Source: Synura sp. LO234KE
Lineage: Eukaryota; Sar; Synurophyceae; Synurales; Mallomonadaceae
Direction: 5' to 3'
Assembly (NCBI GenBank): GCA_015143735.1
Contig: VKHC01000687.1
Coordinates: 1 to 10,149 of the forward strand
DNA length: 10,149 nt
Position 1 is the stretch's first letter, and the number at the start of each line of letters is the position of its first letter. The notes below the pieces were generated by a model that was not told the origin of the DNA, made no database searches, and saw only the letters and a program-made list of their open reading frames with translations. The position numbers were made by a program, and so were the translations under genes. Shown here one piece after another: positions 1-9,045 of the stretch.

Positions 1-860
1 CCCGGCCGCGTGGGGAGGAGTTTGCCGTGCCATTCGGGACTAGTCCACTTCCGGGCAAGGGCAGAGGGCCAAATTCCGATAGGAGGAAGGCGGGACTCGT
101 CCATGGGAAGGGTCAGTGGATCGGGAAGGAACCGCCGGAGGTAAGGGGGAGCATCCTCTGGGGTAGGGGAGGGAAGGTCCGCCTCCGGAGGGGTTTGAGA
201 CGGAGGGAAATCCGCCATGGTAAGGGGGCGCCCCGGGCATCGCAGGAGGCTCATGATGGGCTGCTGTTCCGGAAAGGTCGCTATGCCTGGATCGGCCAGA
301 TCGGGAGGAGAGGGGGAGATCGACGGTGTGGAGACCAACGGGACATGCTCTCACTTAGGAGTGAGGGGAGTATGCGAGGGCTGAGCTGGGCAGGTCGTCT
401 GGAGGATGAGCACCTCAGGATGGAGAGAGGAGCGAATACGTGAGGTAATACGCGTGAAGTTGCCTTGGGCGCCTGTTGCGGGCAACGGTTGGGCGACCAG
501 CTCCTCCAGGAGGGACTTAAGCGCCAGCGGGAGGAGAGTACTGACCACAGGTGGGCAGTACCACGGGGAGAAATGGGAGTGTGAGAGACAACTCTGGAGT
601 CGGTGAGGCTGCAGGTACTGTTGTAAGTCAGACCAGGGAAGGTGATCATGCTGTTGCAGTGTGCGAGTGGTGCTTTCGAGGAGGGACCAGTCATCCCAGT
701 TGGGGGCCCCAAGCTGCGTCCAGATCGCTACGTCCCATTCCGTGTCGAGGACATATAGTGAATGTCTTGATGAGAAAACCAGTGTTCGGGCGGAAGGAGG
801 CCACGAGATCCCGAATCGAACCACCGGATGGTGCCTTGAATTTTGATCCGGGTGGTTTAT
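1..860 (-). pseudogene. Broken Trp/Pro-rich reading frame, probable retroelement gag-type remnant, open at left edge
   Basis: Function is not recognised. Reading the minus strand from about 860 down to 1, one protein-like path can be followed through two frames. The upstream block (about 829-776) contains WFDSGSRGLLPPEHWF. At a TTTT run near 775 the path shifts into the frame that starts at 824, and continues with LDTEWDVAIWTQLGAPNWDDW (about 750-688) and HDHLPWSDLQQYL. That frame is interrupted by a TGA at 351-353 but stays open past it to base 1, through a Pro-rich stretch (FPPSQTPPEADLPSPTPEDA) and then GIWPSALARKWTSPEWHGK. A TAA at 857-859 lies in the frame of the upstream block. The order, an alpha/Trp-rich N-terminal part followed by a disordered Pro-rich part, is common in gag-like proteins of LTR retroelements. 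No zinc knuckle or protease motif is visible, so the assignment is inference. The damage (two stops, one frameshift) argues for a dead copy. Confidence 0.5.
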
Positions 861-2069
861 AAGGAGCCCTGCTCCACTGCCTCAAGCCGCTTGCATACGC
901 CATCAACAACCGCACATCCATTTGCTAGCAGCAATCGTGTGGTGAGCTGGCGTCCAGGAAATCGGCACCTTATTTTTCTTCTGCACCTTATCGAGGGCGA
1001 GGGGCGTTGATCCATGCATTTATCCCCCCGGTTGCTACTACTAGCAAGCAAAACACGGGTAGTAAATAGTTTGACACAGTAGTCTCTGTCTGACGCGGTG
1101 ATGTATTTGGGACAAGCTACAGGTAAAAAGCGATTTCTTCGGTTGCTTATCCGGTCCACGGCGTAATAAATTACGCTCAGTTCCCCCGTGTTGCAGTGAA
1201 GGCTTCGACCCAATGCCGTTCTCGAGCTGTCTTAACTACTTGCTCCCAGAACGACTCGTGTCGGACCGATTACCCAGCTATTATCCACTTTGTAATGCGG
1301 AGCTATAATCCACGAAGGGAACTGCCACCGGGTCCGCAAGAACGGGGTCGCCCGCACCCGGTCAAGGCCATACAATAGTCCTCAGCTTTCTTCCGGGACC
1401 TGAATCTCTAAGTCGGTGTGGATACCGGTGATCTGGACTGGGCCTCCTTCCAGGACGTATAGATGCTAGGGACGTGACCAAGCCAAACGGCATATAAGTA
1501 TGGGTAAGGGGGCGCCGCAGGTGATGGATTGGGCTGCAGAGCTTATGACGTAGTCTTGATGATGTGTGGATTGTAGAATCAACGTCTTGGTTAGGTAGGT
1601 AGCGTGCTTGCTGCCTGGCCGCCCACATAGTATCAATCCTGGTAACATATTGCTTTCTGAGAGAGAGAAGACTCTCGTTTTGCTCATTTAATGCGTCACT
1701 AGGGTGGACCACATGATACAGCTGCATAATTTGGAGGGTATTTCGCAGAACCGCTTTCGGCCATGAAATTCGCCTAAATTCATCATATTCAATCCACTAG
1801 GCGATTTTAAAAAACTGTGGATATAGAGATATCATCTAGATTAGCTTGCTGGCTTCCTTCGTCACAAAAGCAAGCGGTAGAAATAAGGTTCTCTCATCCT
1901 CATCAACAACAAATTTTGAGGTTAAATATTGATTCCGTACTCGCCAAACTGGAATAGTCGTCGGTTTTAATATCGGTCATATTTCACGGTCTGATCTAAA
2001 ACATTATTTTGCTGATAGACTATTAGAATGAAGCGTTTACATAAAAATTCACACGTTCTTGCCACTTCC
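861..2069. other. No defensible gene; GC-rich to AT-rich transition near 1735
   Basis: Up to about 1730 the composition is similar to that of the broken gene to the left; after that it becomes clearly AT-rich. Several short frames are open on the minus strand, but none shows a motif I can name. The GC-rich part may be more of the same decayed element (untranslated leader or terminal region), because the composition change at about 1735 would make a natural element edge. I could not identify terminal repeats or a target-site duplication. Confidence 0.3.
1362..1727 (-). CDS. Unassigned 121-codon open frame
   Basis: An ATG-started minus-strand frame of 121 codons, rich in Arg, His and Leu (for example LSLRKQYVTRIDTMWAARQQ). 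I do not recognise it. A second minus-strand frame is open for 73 codons across 1466-1687 and is just as protein-like, so the frame is not decided by the sequence. Both fall in the GC-rich 1.7 kb at the left of the window and upstream, in transcription sense, of the broken gag-like gene. This may therefore be a piece of the same element. Chance openness in GC-rich DNA is a real alternative. Confidence 0.15.
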   Translation of the reverse strand: MQLYHVVHPSDALNEQNESLLSLRKQYVTRIDTMWAARQQARYLPNQDVDSTIHTSSRLRHKLCSPIHHLRRPLTHTYMPFGLVTSLASIRPGRRPSPDHRYPHRLRDSGPGRKLRTIVWP

Positions 2070-2185
2070 ATGTCATCCTGGGAAGAGACATGGCATAACA
2101 GCGAGCATGACCTCACCATTTTTGCACTAATTAGTACCCTTCATGTACCAAGTGGGTGTCAAGTCAAGCCCCGTGACCGACTAGA

Positions 2186-2575
2186 ATGCTTCACCTGAAT
2201 GCACCTGTGGAGCACTGTAAACTTCTTTTGAAGGGAATAACCGAGAGGGACTCTGAACTCACTGGGAATAAAATTCTTCGTGCAGCCACCTTCCTTCAGT
2301 TGCATCACAAATCTGATTTGTGCAGGGTGGCACTAGGCTACTTCACTGTAATTAATTGACTTTGACTACTTTTCGCATATCAGTATATTTGCAAAATCAC
2401 TAACCAAAACGTGGACGAGTTACTTCTCGATCTTGTGCGCCAAAACGACACCTTTGTCACATCCTTCAGGAATCTGAGCCAGGTTTGCCCACCTCCAGGA
2501 CCAATCTTCTCCCGGGCGGGCGATGTAGCTAGAAGGGCTTCTAGTGATACGAAGTCTAACGAGGCCAATCTATGA
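2186..2575 (+). pseudogene. Candidate small gene or gene remnant (two coding blocks in one frame)
   Basis: Two protein-like blocks share one frame. Block 1 starts at ATG 2186 (MLHLNAPVEHCKLLL, then ERDSELTGNKILRAATFLQL) and ends at about 2347. Block 2 runs from about 2384 (KITNQNVDELLLDLVRQND, later RNLSQVCPPPGPIFSRAGD) to TGA 2573-2575. The 36 bases between them (2348-2383) begin GTAATT and end CATATCAG, and carry two in-frame stops. They could be a very short intron or simply two nonsense mutations. Removing them would keep the frame and give about 118 residues, helical and charged at first with a Pro/Ser-rich tail. I recognise no family. A 99-codon frame on the opposite strand (2380-2679) overlaps block 2 and is a competing reading. 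A further 42-codon plus-strand frame (2070-2198) lies just upstream and overlaps the ATG in another frame. Confidence 0.3.
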
Positions 2576-3809
2576 CGTAGCCAGCTCACTCTTTTTAGAA
2601 CTCGCTCACGGACAATTTTGAAAGACTTTCCTGAATTCTCATTGAGCAAAAGGACAATACTTTCCAAAAAACGAAACAATACTTTTCATTCAGCGAGAAC
2701 TTTCGCTATTTTTTCACATATTATATGCACCAATTGAATCATATCTGTATCCACCAGGACTCTAAGTTAATGTTGAATTTACCGACCTACAACTTTAAGT
2801 TGAAGATGAAGCTGTTAATCGTACTCAGATTTCTGGTATTAAATGCGGTAAACAATATTCGTCTATGTAGAGGCGCTTCTAAAACCTCTTATTTCGTGAG
2901 ATATTTGAAAAAGCGCTAAAAACGTTTTTGTTCCACAGTGAGTAAAAATACGACTAGTTGAAAGACTACATATCTAAAAATATTAGCTTGCATTTATAGA
3001 CATTATGTTCGTTTTTAGCCCTGAAAATGAAAGTTTCGAAATAAGATTATGTTTAAGCTACACTCGTCGGAATATGCTGAGTACTCGACGGACACTTGAT
3101 TTCATCAGGAAAAGCTATAGAAGCTCTGCTAACGGTACCTATTGACTAGTCATCTATAATAGTAGCGTAAATTAATTGCTTCACAAATCATGGTACATCC
3201 CCTGAAGAACTAGGACACCCCCTGCACACTCCGGCACATCAGAGAACCTTCTTGTATCAGTGCCTGCTCCATATTCACCTCTCCGCCTTTACTGCTACAT
3301 ATTCACTAACACGACATCCTGATCGTTCAACGAACCAATCTACAAGGCACTTCCTAGAAGGTGTTCAACTCCTCCGCATATTCTATACCTTCTTGATTTG
3401 ATGACTCCCTAATATTGAAGATATGCCAAGTCTTTGACCTCCTGTAATCTTATACGACCTCTCCTAAAACCTCCGCCCTCCTCAAAATCACGGTTTTCTC
3501 GCATACGACGCCGGAGGAACTCATTTAAGAGCAGGAAATATAGATGACATAGGTTTTTCAACATCTTCACCTCTTTCTGAACTTTCCTCTTGTTGTCGAG
3601 AGGTTGGGCCTTCCCTTCTCTGCTAACCTCATGTCTAGTTCCATTCTCTGTTTTCATTTCGTTTGAGAACTTCTTGTTAATACTTTGATAGTTTTCGAGT
3701 CCATAGCCTCTTGTAGATCAACCTCAATGGCATAGGCTCCCTCTGCGGTACTAGAAGATTTCACCAACTATCTCATCGGCAGTTTAATCTTATCATCGTC
3801 CACGCGATT
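2576..3809. other. AT-rich stretch without an assignable gene
   Basis: No family motif was seen on either strand. The longest notable frame is a minus-strand 82-codon one at 3409-3657, unusually rich in Lys, Arg and Glu (for example LNEFLRRRMRENRDFEEGGG). It has no recognised domain and could be compositional. The last few hundred bases may include the decayed upstream part of the reverse transcriptase that becomes readable from about 3810, but I could not align them to palm or finger motifs. Confidence 0.3.
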
Positions 3810-5634
3810 ATGATCAGCATACAGGCGGTCAACAACAAGAGCGTTAGGATCAGCAAATGCATTAGTAGATCGATGACCTTGATGCAGCAGGCTACACCAT
3901 CGTTCACACACCTCATGTCTACACAATTGGATCACTATGGCCTTGACGGCATTAAAGACCTCGCCTTTAATTCTGAGCGAGGCACTGGTCAAGGGATGTA
4001 TCCCAGCTCAGGAATTTCAACTGTTACATATAAGCTCGAATACACCGCGACCGCTGAGCATCATTTTTTACTTTGGAAAGCGTTTGGTTCGATTTACGCT
4101 GCTCGAGATATTTGCTATGCCGTCAATCTACAAATATTAGGGAGCACTCTCTGGACCGTCTTCAACGGAGAATAGCTGACTTGGTCTGCACCTAATACGC
4201 GATGGTGTTCAATCTATCGATTGCGAGACACAAACTTCGTCCTTTTCATTATTGTAACTGCTTTCCGGGTCCCCTCTATTCTCCCCAACTCTACGACTGG
4301 CTGGGTCCTTAATGAGACTTATTGCAGCCTCGGTTTGGAGTATCCTATAGTCACCCTAGCGACTCAACATCTAAGCATCACGAAACAGAAGTTACTCAAA
4401 TTTCTTCGCTCGCTCTCCACCAAACGAGAATCTGCCGGTTCCATCAATACTGACATCTCCAAGCGTCTTTTTAACCGAGGTGCTTAGGTGAGTGGTGCTG
4501 TCGGCTTGGCCCCTGAAGGAGTGCGAGGACATTGGTCGACTGCTTGCGCCTGAGAGCTTCGTCGCTGTACTAAGAACATACGCTCCTCGCAAACAGATAA
4601 GAATCTAAAGCGTCTACGAGTGGGTAGGGATATCAAAGCATCTCTGTAACCATTCAACATCGGAAACAATCGTGCCTCATTCGAGCAAAGCGCTCGGACG
4701 ACCCGTGGACCCGCTTGGCATCGGATACCTTGCTCCGACGAGGACATCGTCTCTCCTTTAACGTGACCTTTCCGCCATCACTGCGCAAGACGTTGGTACC
4801 GGTATTTGAATCTCCAGCCTGATCTCCGTCGGGTGGACAGGGAATGCGTATTTGAAGAATCAGGGTTCCTTTCCCCCCTCACGTGCCTTCCCCCCGCTAC
4901 GCTTGCATCTCCCGGGACACACATGGAATCTCTCCAACGTTAAATGCCTCCACGAGTTTCATTTCTCCTCCTATGGAGTTCTTCTTCTATGGGCCCCGAA
5001 ATACCGGAGCTGGGCATGGCGAGTTTGGAATAAACTGCATTCTCAACAAAGCCCTCAACACGTTACATCTGCCTCAGATGTCGGCAGTCCCCCTCCCTCC
5101 GCGCCAAGCCTGGCACCACACTGAACCCCTCTTCCTTGCAGACTCGGACACTTTCTCAGAAATCCTGAGTGTCCGCGCGACAGCATCCCGGGCCGGCCAT
5201 GTCCTCACTGTGGTCTACCGCCGTTCTTGTGCAACGCGATCTACCATACTCCGATATTCCTCGTCTGTCCAGAACTCTAAACAACTCGGTGGCAGTGGAT
5301 TCTTGGTTCCCTGTGGTTTGGTGTGGACGCCACGACTCTTCTGGCTCAACGTTTTAATCTCACATCAACTCCGTCGGCTGTCCCTTCCCGGGAGGAGGGT
5401 TCCCCTCGGCTCTCTCGAGCCTAGCCATCCTACCGGCCACAGTCGAAATAACCGCTCGATGCCCTACCCCCCCCTCCTATGTCGGCATGGTTGACCCCAA
5501 TCCTTGGATTGCATCCTCAGTCCCACTCATTCTCTCTGGCGGAGCGATGACGGCCGGCACTCAGCATGTTTATATCGGTATTCACACGAGCTCAGGTATA
5601 CAGAGGCGAGGACTTGCGGTTGCAAAACATTTTT
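3810..5634 (+). pseudogene. Decayed LINE-type (non-LTR) reverse transcriptase ORF
   Basis: The remains of a non-LTR retrotransposon polymerase, which would reverse-transcribe element RNA at a genomic nick. Block 1 (frame of 3810) has FNSERGTGQG at about 3966-3995, the basic/glycine RT motif before the palm, then DICYAVNLQ at 4107-4133. The active-site box YADD is read here as YAVN (4116-4127), so both catalytic Asp are lost. Block 2, shifted at about 4150, reads LDRLQRRIADL, a stop, then YAMVFNLSIARHKLRPFHY. Block 3 (frame of 4221) reads LRSLSTKRESAGSINTDISK and RLFNRGA. A separate frame carries WPLKECEDIGRLLAPE (about 4494-4550). Block 4 (4652-4822) reads IQHRKQSCLIRAKRSDDPW followed by TRLASDTLLRRGHRLSFNV, typical of the thumb/connection region. 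After about 5169 a frame open to 5634 apart from one TAA includes SVAVDSWFPV, possibly the start of an RNase H domain (tentative). There are multiple frameshifts and stops, so the copy is dead. Confidence 0.75.
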
Positions 5635-5893
5635 GAATTTAAACCGTAGTCCTGTGGAATTACTCACTTAACTGAGCATGTTCTGTGACCAAATCGATTT
5701 TCGTTTTAGCCCGGTTTACTCAATCATTCTTAGTTATAACATATTGCTATTAGATGGTGCCGATATATCCTAATTCTCTTTCCAAATCTTCACACAGAGT
5801 ATTAAATTACCAAGAATTTAACTCCTTTAGCCAGCTAACGTAATGTCATCTTCGCCCTCAGATTCTAAGCATCGCCTACTTTGGCGACCTCAC

Positions 5894-5999
5894 AAGTAAA
5901 ATATTTGCACGGAAGTTGGAATTCGCCTTTCACTACGATTTGCGCATGCCAAGTCGTCTCGTCCGTGCTTATTTCAGGTAAAAATCCAATATTTTACTT
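5894..5999. repeat. Nested inverted repeat, possible MITE-like hairpin
   Basis: AAGTAAAATATT at 5894-5905 is matched exactly by its reverse complement AATATTTTACTT at 5988-5999. Inside, GCACGGA (5907-5913) is matched by TCCGTGC (5962-5968). The 106-bp unit could therefore fold with a 12-bp outer stem and a 7-bp inner stem. No flanking target-site duplication was evident. The AT-rich outer arm could arise by chance; the second nested pair makes that less likely. Confidence 0.5.
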
Positions 6000-6434
6000 C
6001 CGGTAGTTATGATTGCTAAAATAGAGCTGGACATCGAGCTACTTTCCCCCAAAACTTGTCCTTCGCCACCTTCATTCAACTAATGAAGACGACTAGAAAA
6101 GCACATTTCATTTATAGAACGTCTGGAACCTCTGATCACGCAGTTAACAGGCCGAACCAAAACACACCACTTCAGGCGCTCCAAACAATAGTCTATCTTT
6201 GCATGCAATAAGGGTATTTCCTACCATATTTCTGCTCCCCAAAGCTTAAACGCCCCGTTTACGTTGCTTGCGCTCAGCCACTCTCCCATATATATTTATA
6301 CTAGCGGTTAGTGTGTGCTCCCTTGGCACCGCCAACAATCAAATCACTTGTGTAATTCTTCCCTGTAGATTCCTTGCCGCTGCTAAACCCACACGACGAG
6401 CTCTTCTTCAAACTAGATCTCGTCCTGTCACTGC

Positions 6435-6493
6435 CGCGTCATAAATAACCCCCGCCCTGCCATTTATCCCTTGCGTCGTCTATTTATGATGCG
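6435..6493. repeat. Imperfect 13-bp inverted repeat
   Basis: CGCGTCATAAATA (6435-6447) and TATTTATGATGCG (6481-6493) are reverse complements at 12 of 13 positions, separated by 33 bases. No gene is adjacent, so a role as terminator or regulatory site cannot be inferred. Confidence 0.5.
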
Positions 6494-7068
6494 TGTTATG
6501 AATGTGTGATGTGGATGAATGCACACTTGATAAGCTTATTAGAAGCATTCTTTTCCCTTATGAGTTACTTATTATAAGCTAACCAAAACAAAGTGATGCA
6601 GATTACAGATCTTTGACATCTTGACTGGGAAATACCCCGTCCGGTGTGTCAGTAGCAAACTATCAAGCGTAGCAGCTAGGTTTAAGTATCAGCTAGAAAG
6701 GATAACCAAGAGTGACCTGCATAACCGCTACGTTGCCAACGCAAGTGCAACAAAACAGTGTAAATATAGTAAGATGTAAGTGGGGAACTAAATTATCCGG
6801 TTTATTTCGGATTGGTCGGAAGGGTGGAGATACCCCCCTCCCCGATTAGTCGAAACAGATCTAGGTGCACAAGAGCGGTACAAGGGGTAGCTTTGTGCCA
6901 ATATCTCACCCGTCACACAGCGTGCAGCCTGTTACGCTTAGCCCGAGAACACCAACAAGTCATTCTCCATAGAATTTGGAATATAGGGTCATATTTTGGA
7001 AATTTTTTCAAATGAATAATTCTCTTGAACGCCATATATAAAAAATTTATGGTTATGAAACCTAATTA

Positions 7069-7108
7069 GGCATATCATGTACTGTATTGGGCATATCATG
7101 TGCTGTAT
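7069..7108. repeat. Direct duplication of a 19-bp unit
   Basis: GGCATATCATGTACTGTAT (7069-7087) is followed by GGCATATCATGTGCTGTAT (7090-7108). They match at 18 of 19 bases with a period of 21. This looks like a local tandem duplication that has since picked up one change. Confidence 0.75.
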
Positions 7109-7545
7109 GGAACCTTATTACGCGCATCAAGGTACCCGGCTTCCAAGGACGAGCCACCATATTGCCGCAGTCAACACTATTAATTTTAATGAGCAGATCA
7201 AAATTACTACATTAATCTCTTCTGCTTCACGTAGATTAGTGTTTCGTTTAGTTCGAGCTGCCATAGTGTACCCTGTCTTGCAAATATCCGCCCTTGCGCG
7301 TTTCTTGAAAACATTAACTATCAGATTTTGAAACAGAACTATTCAATAACAACGTATTATTACGCCTACTATAGGTTGTTTTCCTTGGAATACGTTCTTC
7401 TATCTGGGGATAACCTAATTTAGCCATATTTTGTTATATTTGCGAAAAAATTTGGGAATACGTGTAATATGGGGTCGGGGGGAGCACGCTTTGAGATACA
7501 GAGCAGCCGGAAAATGCAAAAAATTTGTTAAAATTCAAAAATCAT

Positions 7546-7575
7546 AGATTTTGGAACATTTATGTTCCAAAATCT
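7546..7575. repeat. Perfect 14-bp stem hairpin with 2-base loop
   Basis: AGATTTTGGAACAT (7546-7559) and ATGTTCCAAAATCT (7562-7575) are exact reverse complements separated by TT. The palindrome is 30 bases long and uninterrupted, which is unlikely by chance in 10 kb. There is no adjacent T-run of the kind a bacterial terminator has, and the context is eukaryotic, so I do not call it a terminator. Confidence 0.8.
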
Positions 7576-7625
7576 GTGGCGAATGACTTAACCACTCTGT
7601 AATCCCAAGAAGTGAAGTACTAAAT

Positions 7626-7653
7626 TAAAAAGTAAAAAGTAAAAAGTAAAAAG
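7626..7653. repeat. Tandem heptamer TAAAAAG x4
   Basis: Four exact head-to-tail copies of TAAAAAG occupy 7626-7653, a small minisatellite-like array starting 50 bases after the perfect hairpin. Polymerase slippage is the simplest origin. Confidence 0.8.
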
Positions 7654-7662
7654 CAAAATGTA

Positions 7663-7684
7663 TTACACCAATGTTCTGGTGTAA
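7663..7684. repeat. 8-bp inverted repeat, 6-base loop
   Basis: TTACACCA (7663-7670) pairs exactly with TGGTGTAA (7677-7684). It lies 9 bases beyond the TAAAAAG array. Alone it could be chance; its closeness to the array and the larger hairpin is what makes it notable. Confidence 0.55.
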
Positions 7685-8556
7685 AGCATAGGAGGGTAGG
7701 ATCTAAGAGGCGCCAACCCATCGCAGGTAACATAAAGACGTGGCATGGCGCAGACTTTGAAAGTAGATGCTACCAAAGAAACTATAGATATCTAGCCCTT
7801 TTGCAGTGGCTACGCTGCAACGAAGCCATAACATTGCATCGATTCCGGGCATTTCTGTGCGTTTCCTGCCGGATCCTATTTTATAAAAAGTAATGCATTA
7901 TCGCCTTTTTTGCTGTTGAAGCTCTCAACGAGCTGACAGGTGTAAGAATACTCTCATCCATGTATTAAAAGAATGCATTCAGGAGGTTGATGTCCCAGAA
8001 TGAGTATCTCGGGAGCTACTCGTCACTTTCTATTGCAACTGAGAATGAACTCATTAGTTCAGGTAGCAAATAATTACCTTAATATTTATTTTTCGTTTCT
8101 GATTGACTTTTATTATGGCCTCCTCCTCATTTATCCCAGATCACGAGATGAGTATTCTCAGAGTTCATGTATCACGCATCTTTCATGATTCATCATCCTC
8201 GCATTCATCAAGTTTTTGACGCTTCGATCTTCACAATTGCGCTGAGCAATCCAAGTCGCATTTACCACGCTACCATGCTGGAATCTAAAGTTTTCTTTCT
8301 AGTCGATTAGCTAGGTTCACAAAAAGTAGGTCGTGATTTAAAAGAAAAATTACTTTGCCTTTACACCTTGACATTATTCATGAATATCAATACAGCTTCC
8401 ATAGATTCTTGCTCTGGTGTAATATAATGTTGATTTGCTCACAGTCTCTTCAGAGTTTCTGTCAAATGATGGTGAATGAACTCACGAACCGTTGTAATTG
8501 CTTATAAATGTTGACACTAGTCCACCCGTAATTTACTCAACATCCTAGACCAGTCT

Positions 8557-8685
8557 ATGTCCTCCGACTCATCAACTACATCGGCGGAACAATTCACCAT
8601 CCGCTATAGCGAGCACAAAAGCTTCTACAGCGCGTATACGTACGTACAGTACAAAAGAAAAACGCTGTACGCGGACCTTATATAG
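8557..8685 (+). CDS. Short Ser-rich open frame, possible first exon
   Basis: ATG 8557 opens 42 codons to TAG 8683-8685. The start is MSSDSSTTSAEQFTIRYSEH and the end YVQYKRKTLYADLI. A Ser/Thr-rich start followed by an aromatic and basic segment is protein-like, but I recognise no family and see no matching downstream exon. The frame runs through the 10-bp palindrome CGCTATAGCG at 8602-8611 and other palindromes of the 8600-9045 cluster, so the coding look may be accidental or the palindromic repeats may have invaded a gene. Confidence 0.15.
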   Translation: MSSDSSTTSAEQFTIRYSEHKSFYSAYTYVQYKRKTLYADLI

Positions 8686-9045
8686 AGGTAGCCTACACTG
8701 TAGCGGTGGCTATTCCGCTATATTGGTGGCGATAATGGTTCCGCTATACAGCGGCTTAAATTGACCACTACAAAAACGCGTTAGTGCTTTTACAATCATT
8801 AGAAGTTTATTACTAGTTATTCCGTTGTTGCTTCCCGTCAGAGGTTGCCTCCATGTTGGCCAGGACGTCATCAACTCCTCCTTCGACAAACACCCCGATT
8901 CCTCTCATCCCCTGTAATAATCGATCCGATATATTGGTACTGCAATTGCAATATGCCACTTCAGCGGTGCCTATAGCGGTACGCTATATTGCTATAGCGG
9001 TACGCTATAGTTGTGTCTACTGCGGTACCACTACAGCGGTGCCAC
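8602..9045. repeat. Palindrome-rich cluster of AGCGG/CCGCT units
   Basis: Repeated short palindromes share the core CGCTATAGCG or AGCGG. They include exact CGCTATAGCG at 8602-8611; TACAGCG (8626-8632) pairing with CGCTGTA (8663-8669); CGTATACG and ACGTACGT at 8633-8645; AGCGG 8702-8706 with CCGCT 8715-8719; CCGCT 8741-8745 with AGCGG 8750-8754; and in the right part AGCGG at 8963, 8975, 8996 and 9034, plus CGGTACC near 9023. Between the two subclusters (about 8755-8955) the sequence is ordinary. This may be a non-autonomous repeat family, or two insertions of it. No protein-coding function is needed to explain it. Confidence 0.6.

Larger units (their letters stand above)
5635..7068. other. 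AT-rich non-coding stretch with inverted repeats
   Basis: No coding frame I can support. Two inverted repeats listed separately fall here (5894-5999 and 6435-6493). A 67-codon plus-strand frame at 6812-7015 (VGRVEIPPSPISRNRSRC near its start) is the only longer opening and has no recognised motif. The first part may contain the 3' untranslated tail of the decayed LINE, but I see no poly-A or microsatellite tail marking its end. Confidence 0.35.
7109..8556. other. AT-rich stretch without an assignable gene
   Basis: Open frames here are short (84 codons at 7077-7331, 62 codons at 8000-8188) and show no family motif. The stretch contains a compact group of small structures at 7546-7684 (perfect hairpin, heptamer array, second hairpin), listed separately. 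I see no RNA gene or mobile-element protein. Confidence 0.35.

Noticed and set aside
808-823. GGTTCGATTCGGG on the minus strand, resembling a tRNA T-arm
   Set aside because: No acceptor, D or anticodon arm could be placed at the proper distances, and the bases lie inside the protein-like block reading RWFDSGS.
27-862. Several plus-strand open frames across the left end
   Set aside because: They are Gly/Arg-rich mirror images of the minus-strand Trp/Pro-rich frame and show no motif of their own.
3768-3992. 74-codon minus-strand frame
   Set aside because: It lies opposite the plus-strand region leading into the GTGQG reverse transcriptase motif and has no domain features.
4392-4747. Minus-strand frames of 66 and 87 codons
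   Set aside because: They are antisense to the LINE thumb-region blocks, which have recognisable sequence on the plus strand.
7626-7684. CRISPR-like array or bacterial terminator
   Set aside because: The repeat units are 7 bp with no spacers, and the context is eukaryotic; there are no cas-like genes.
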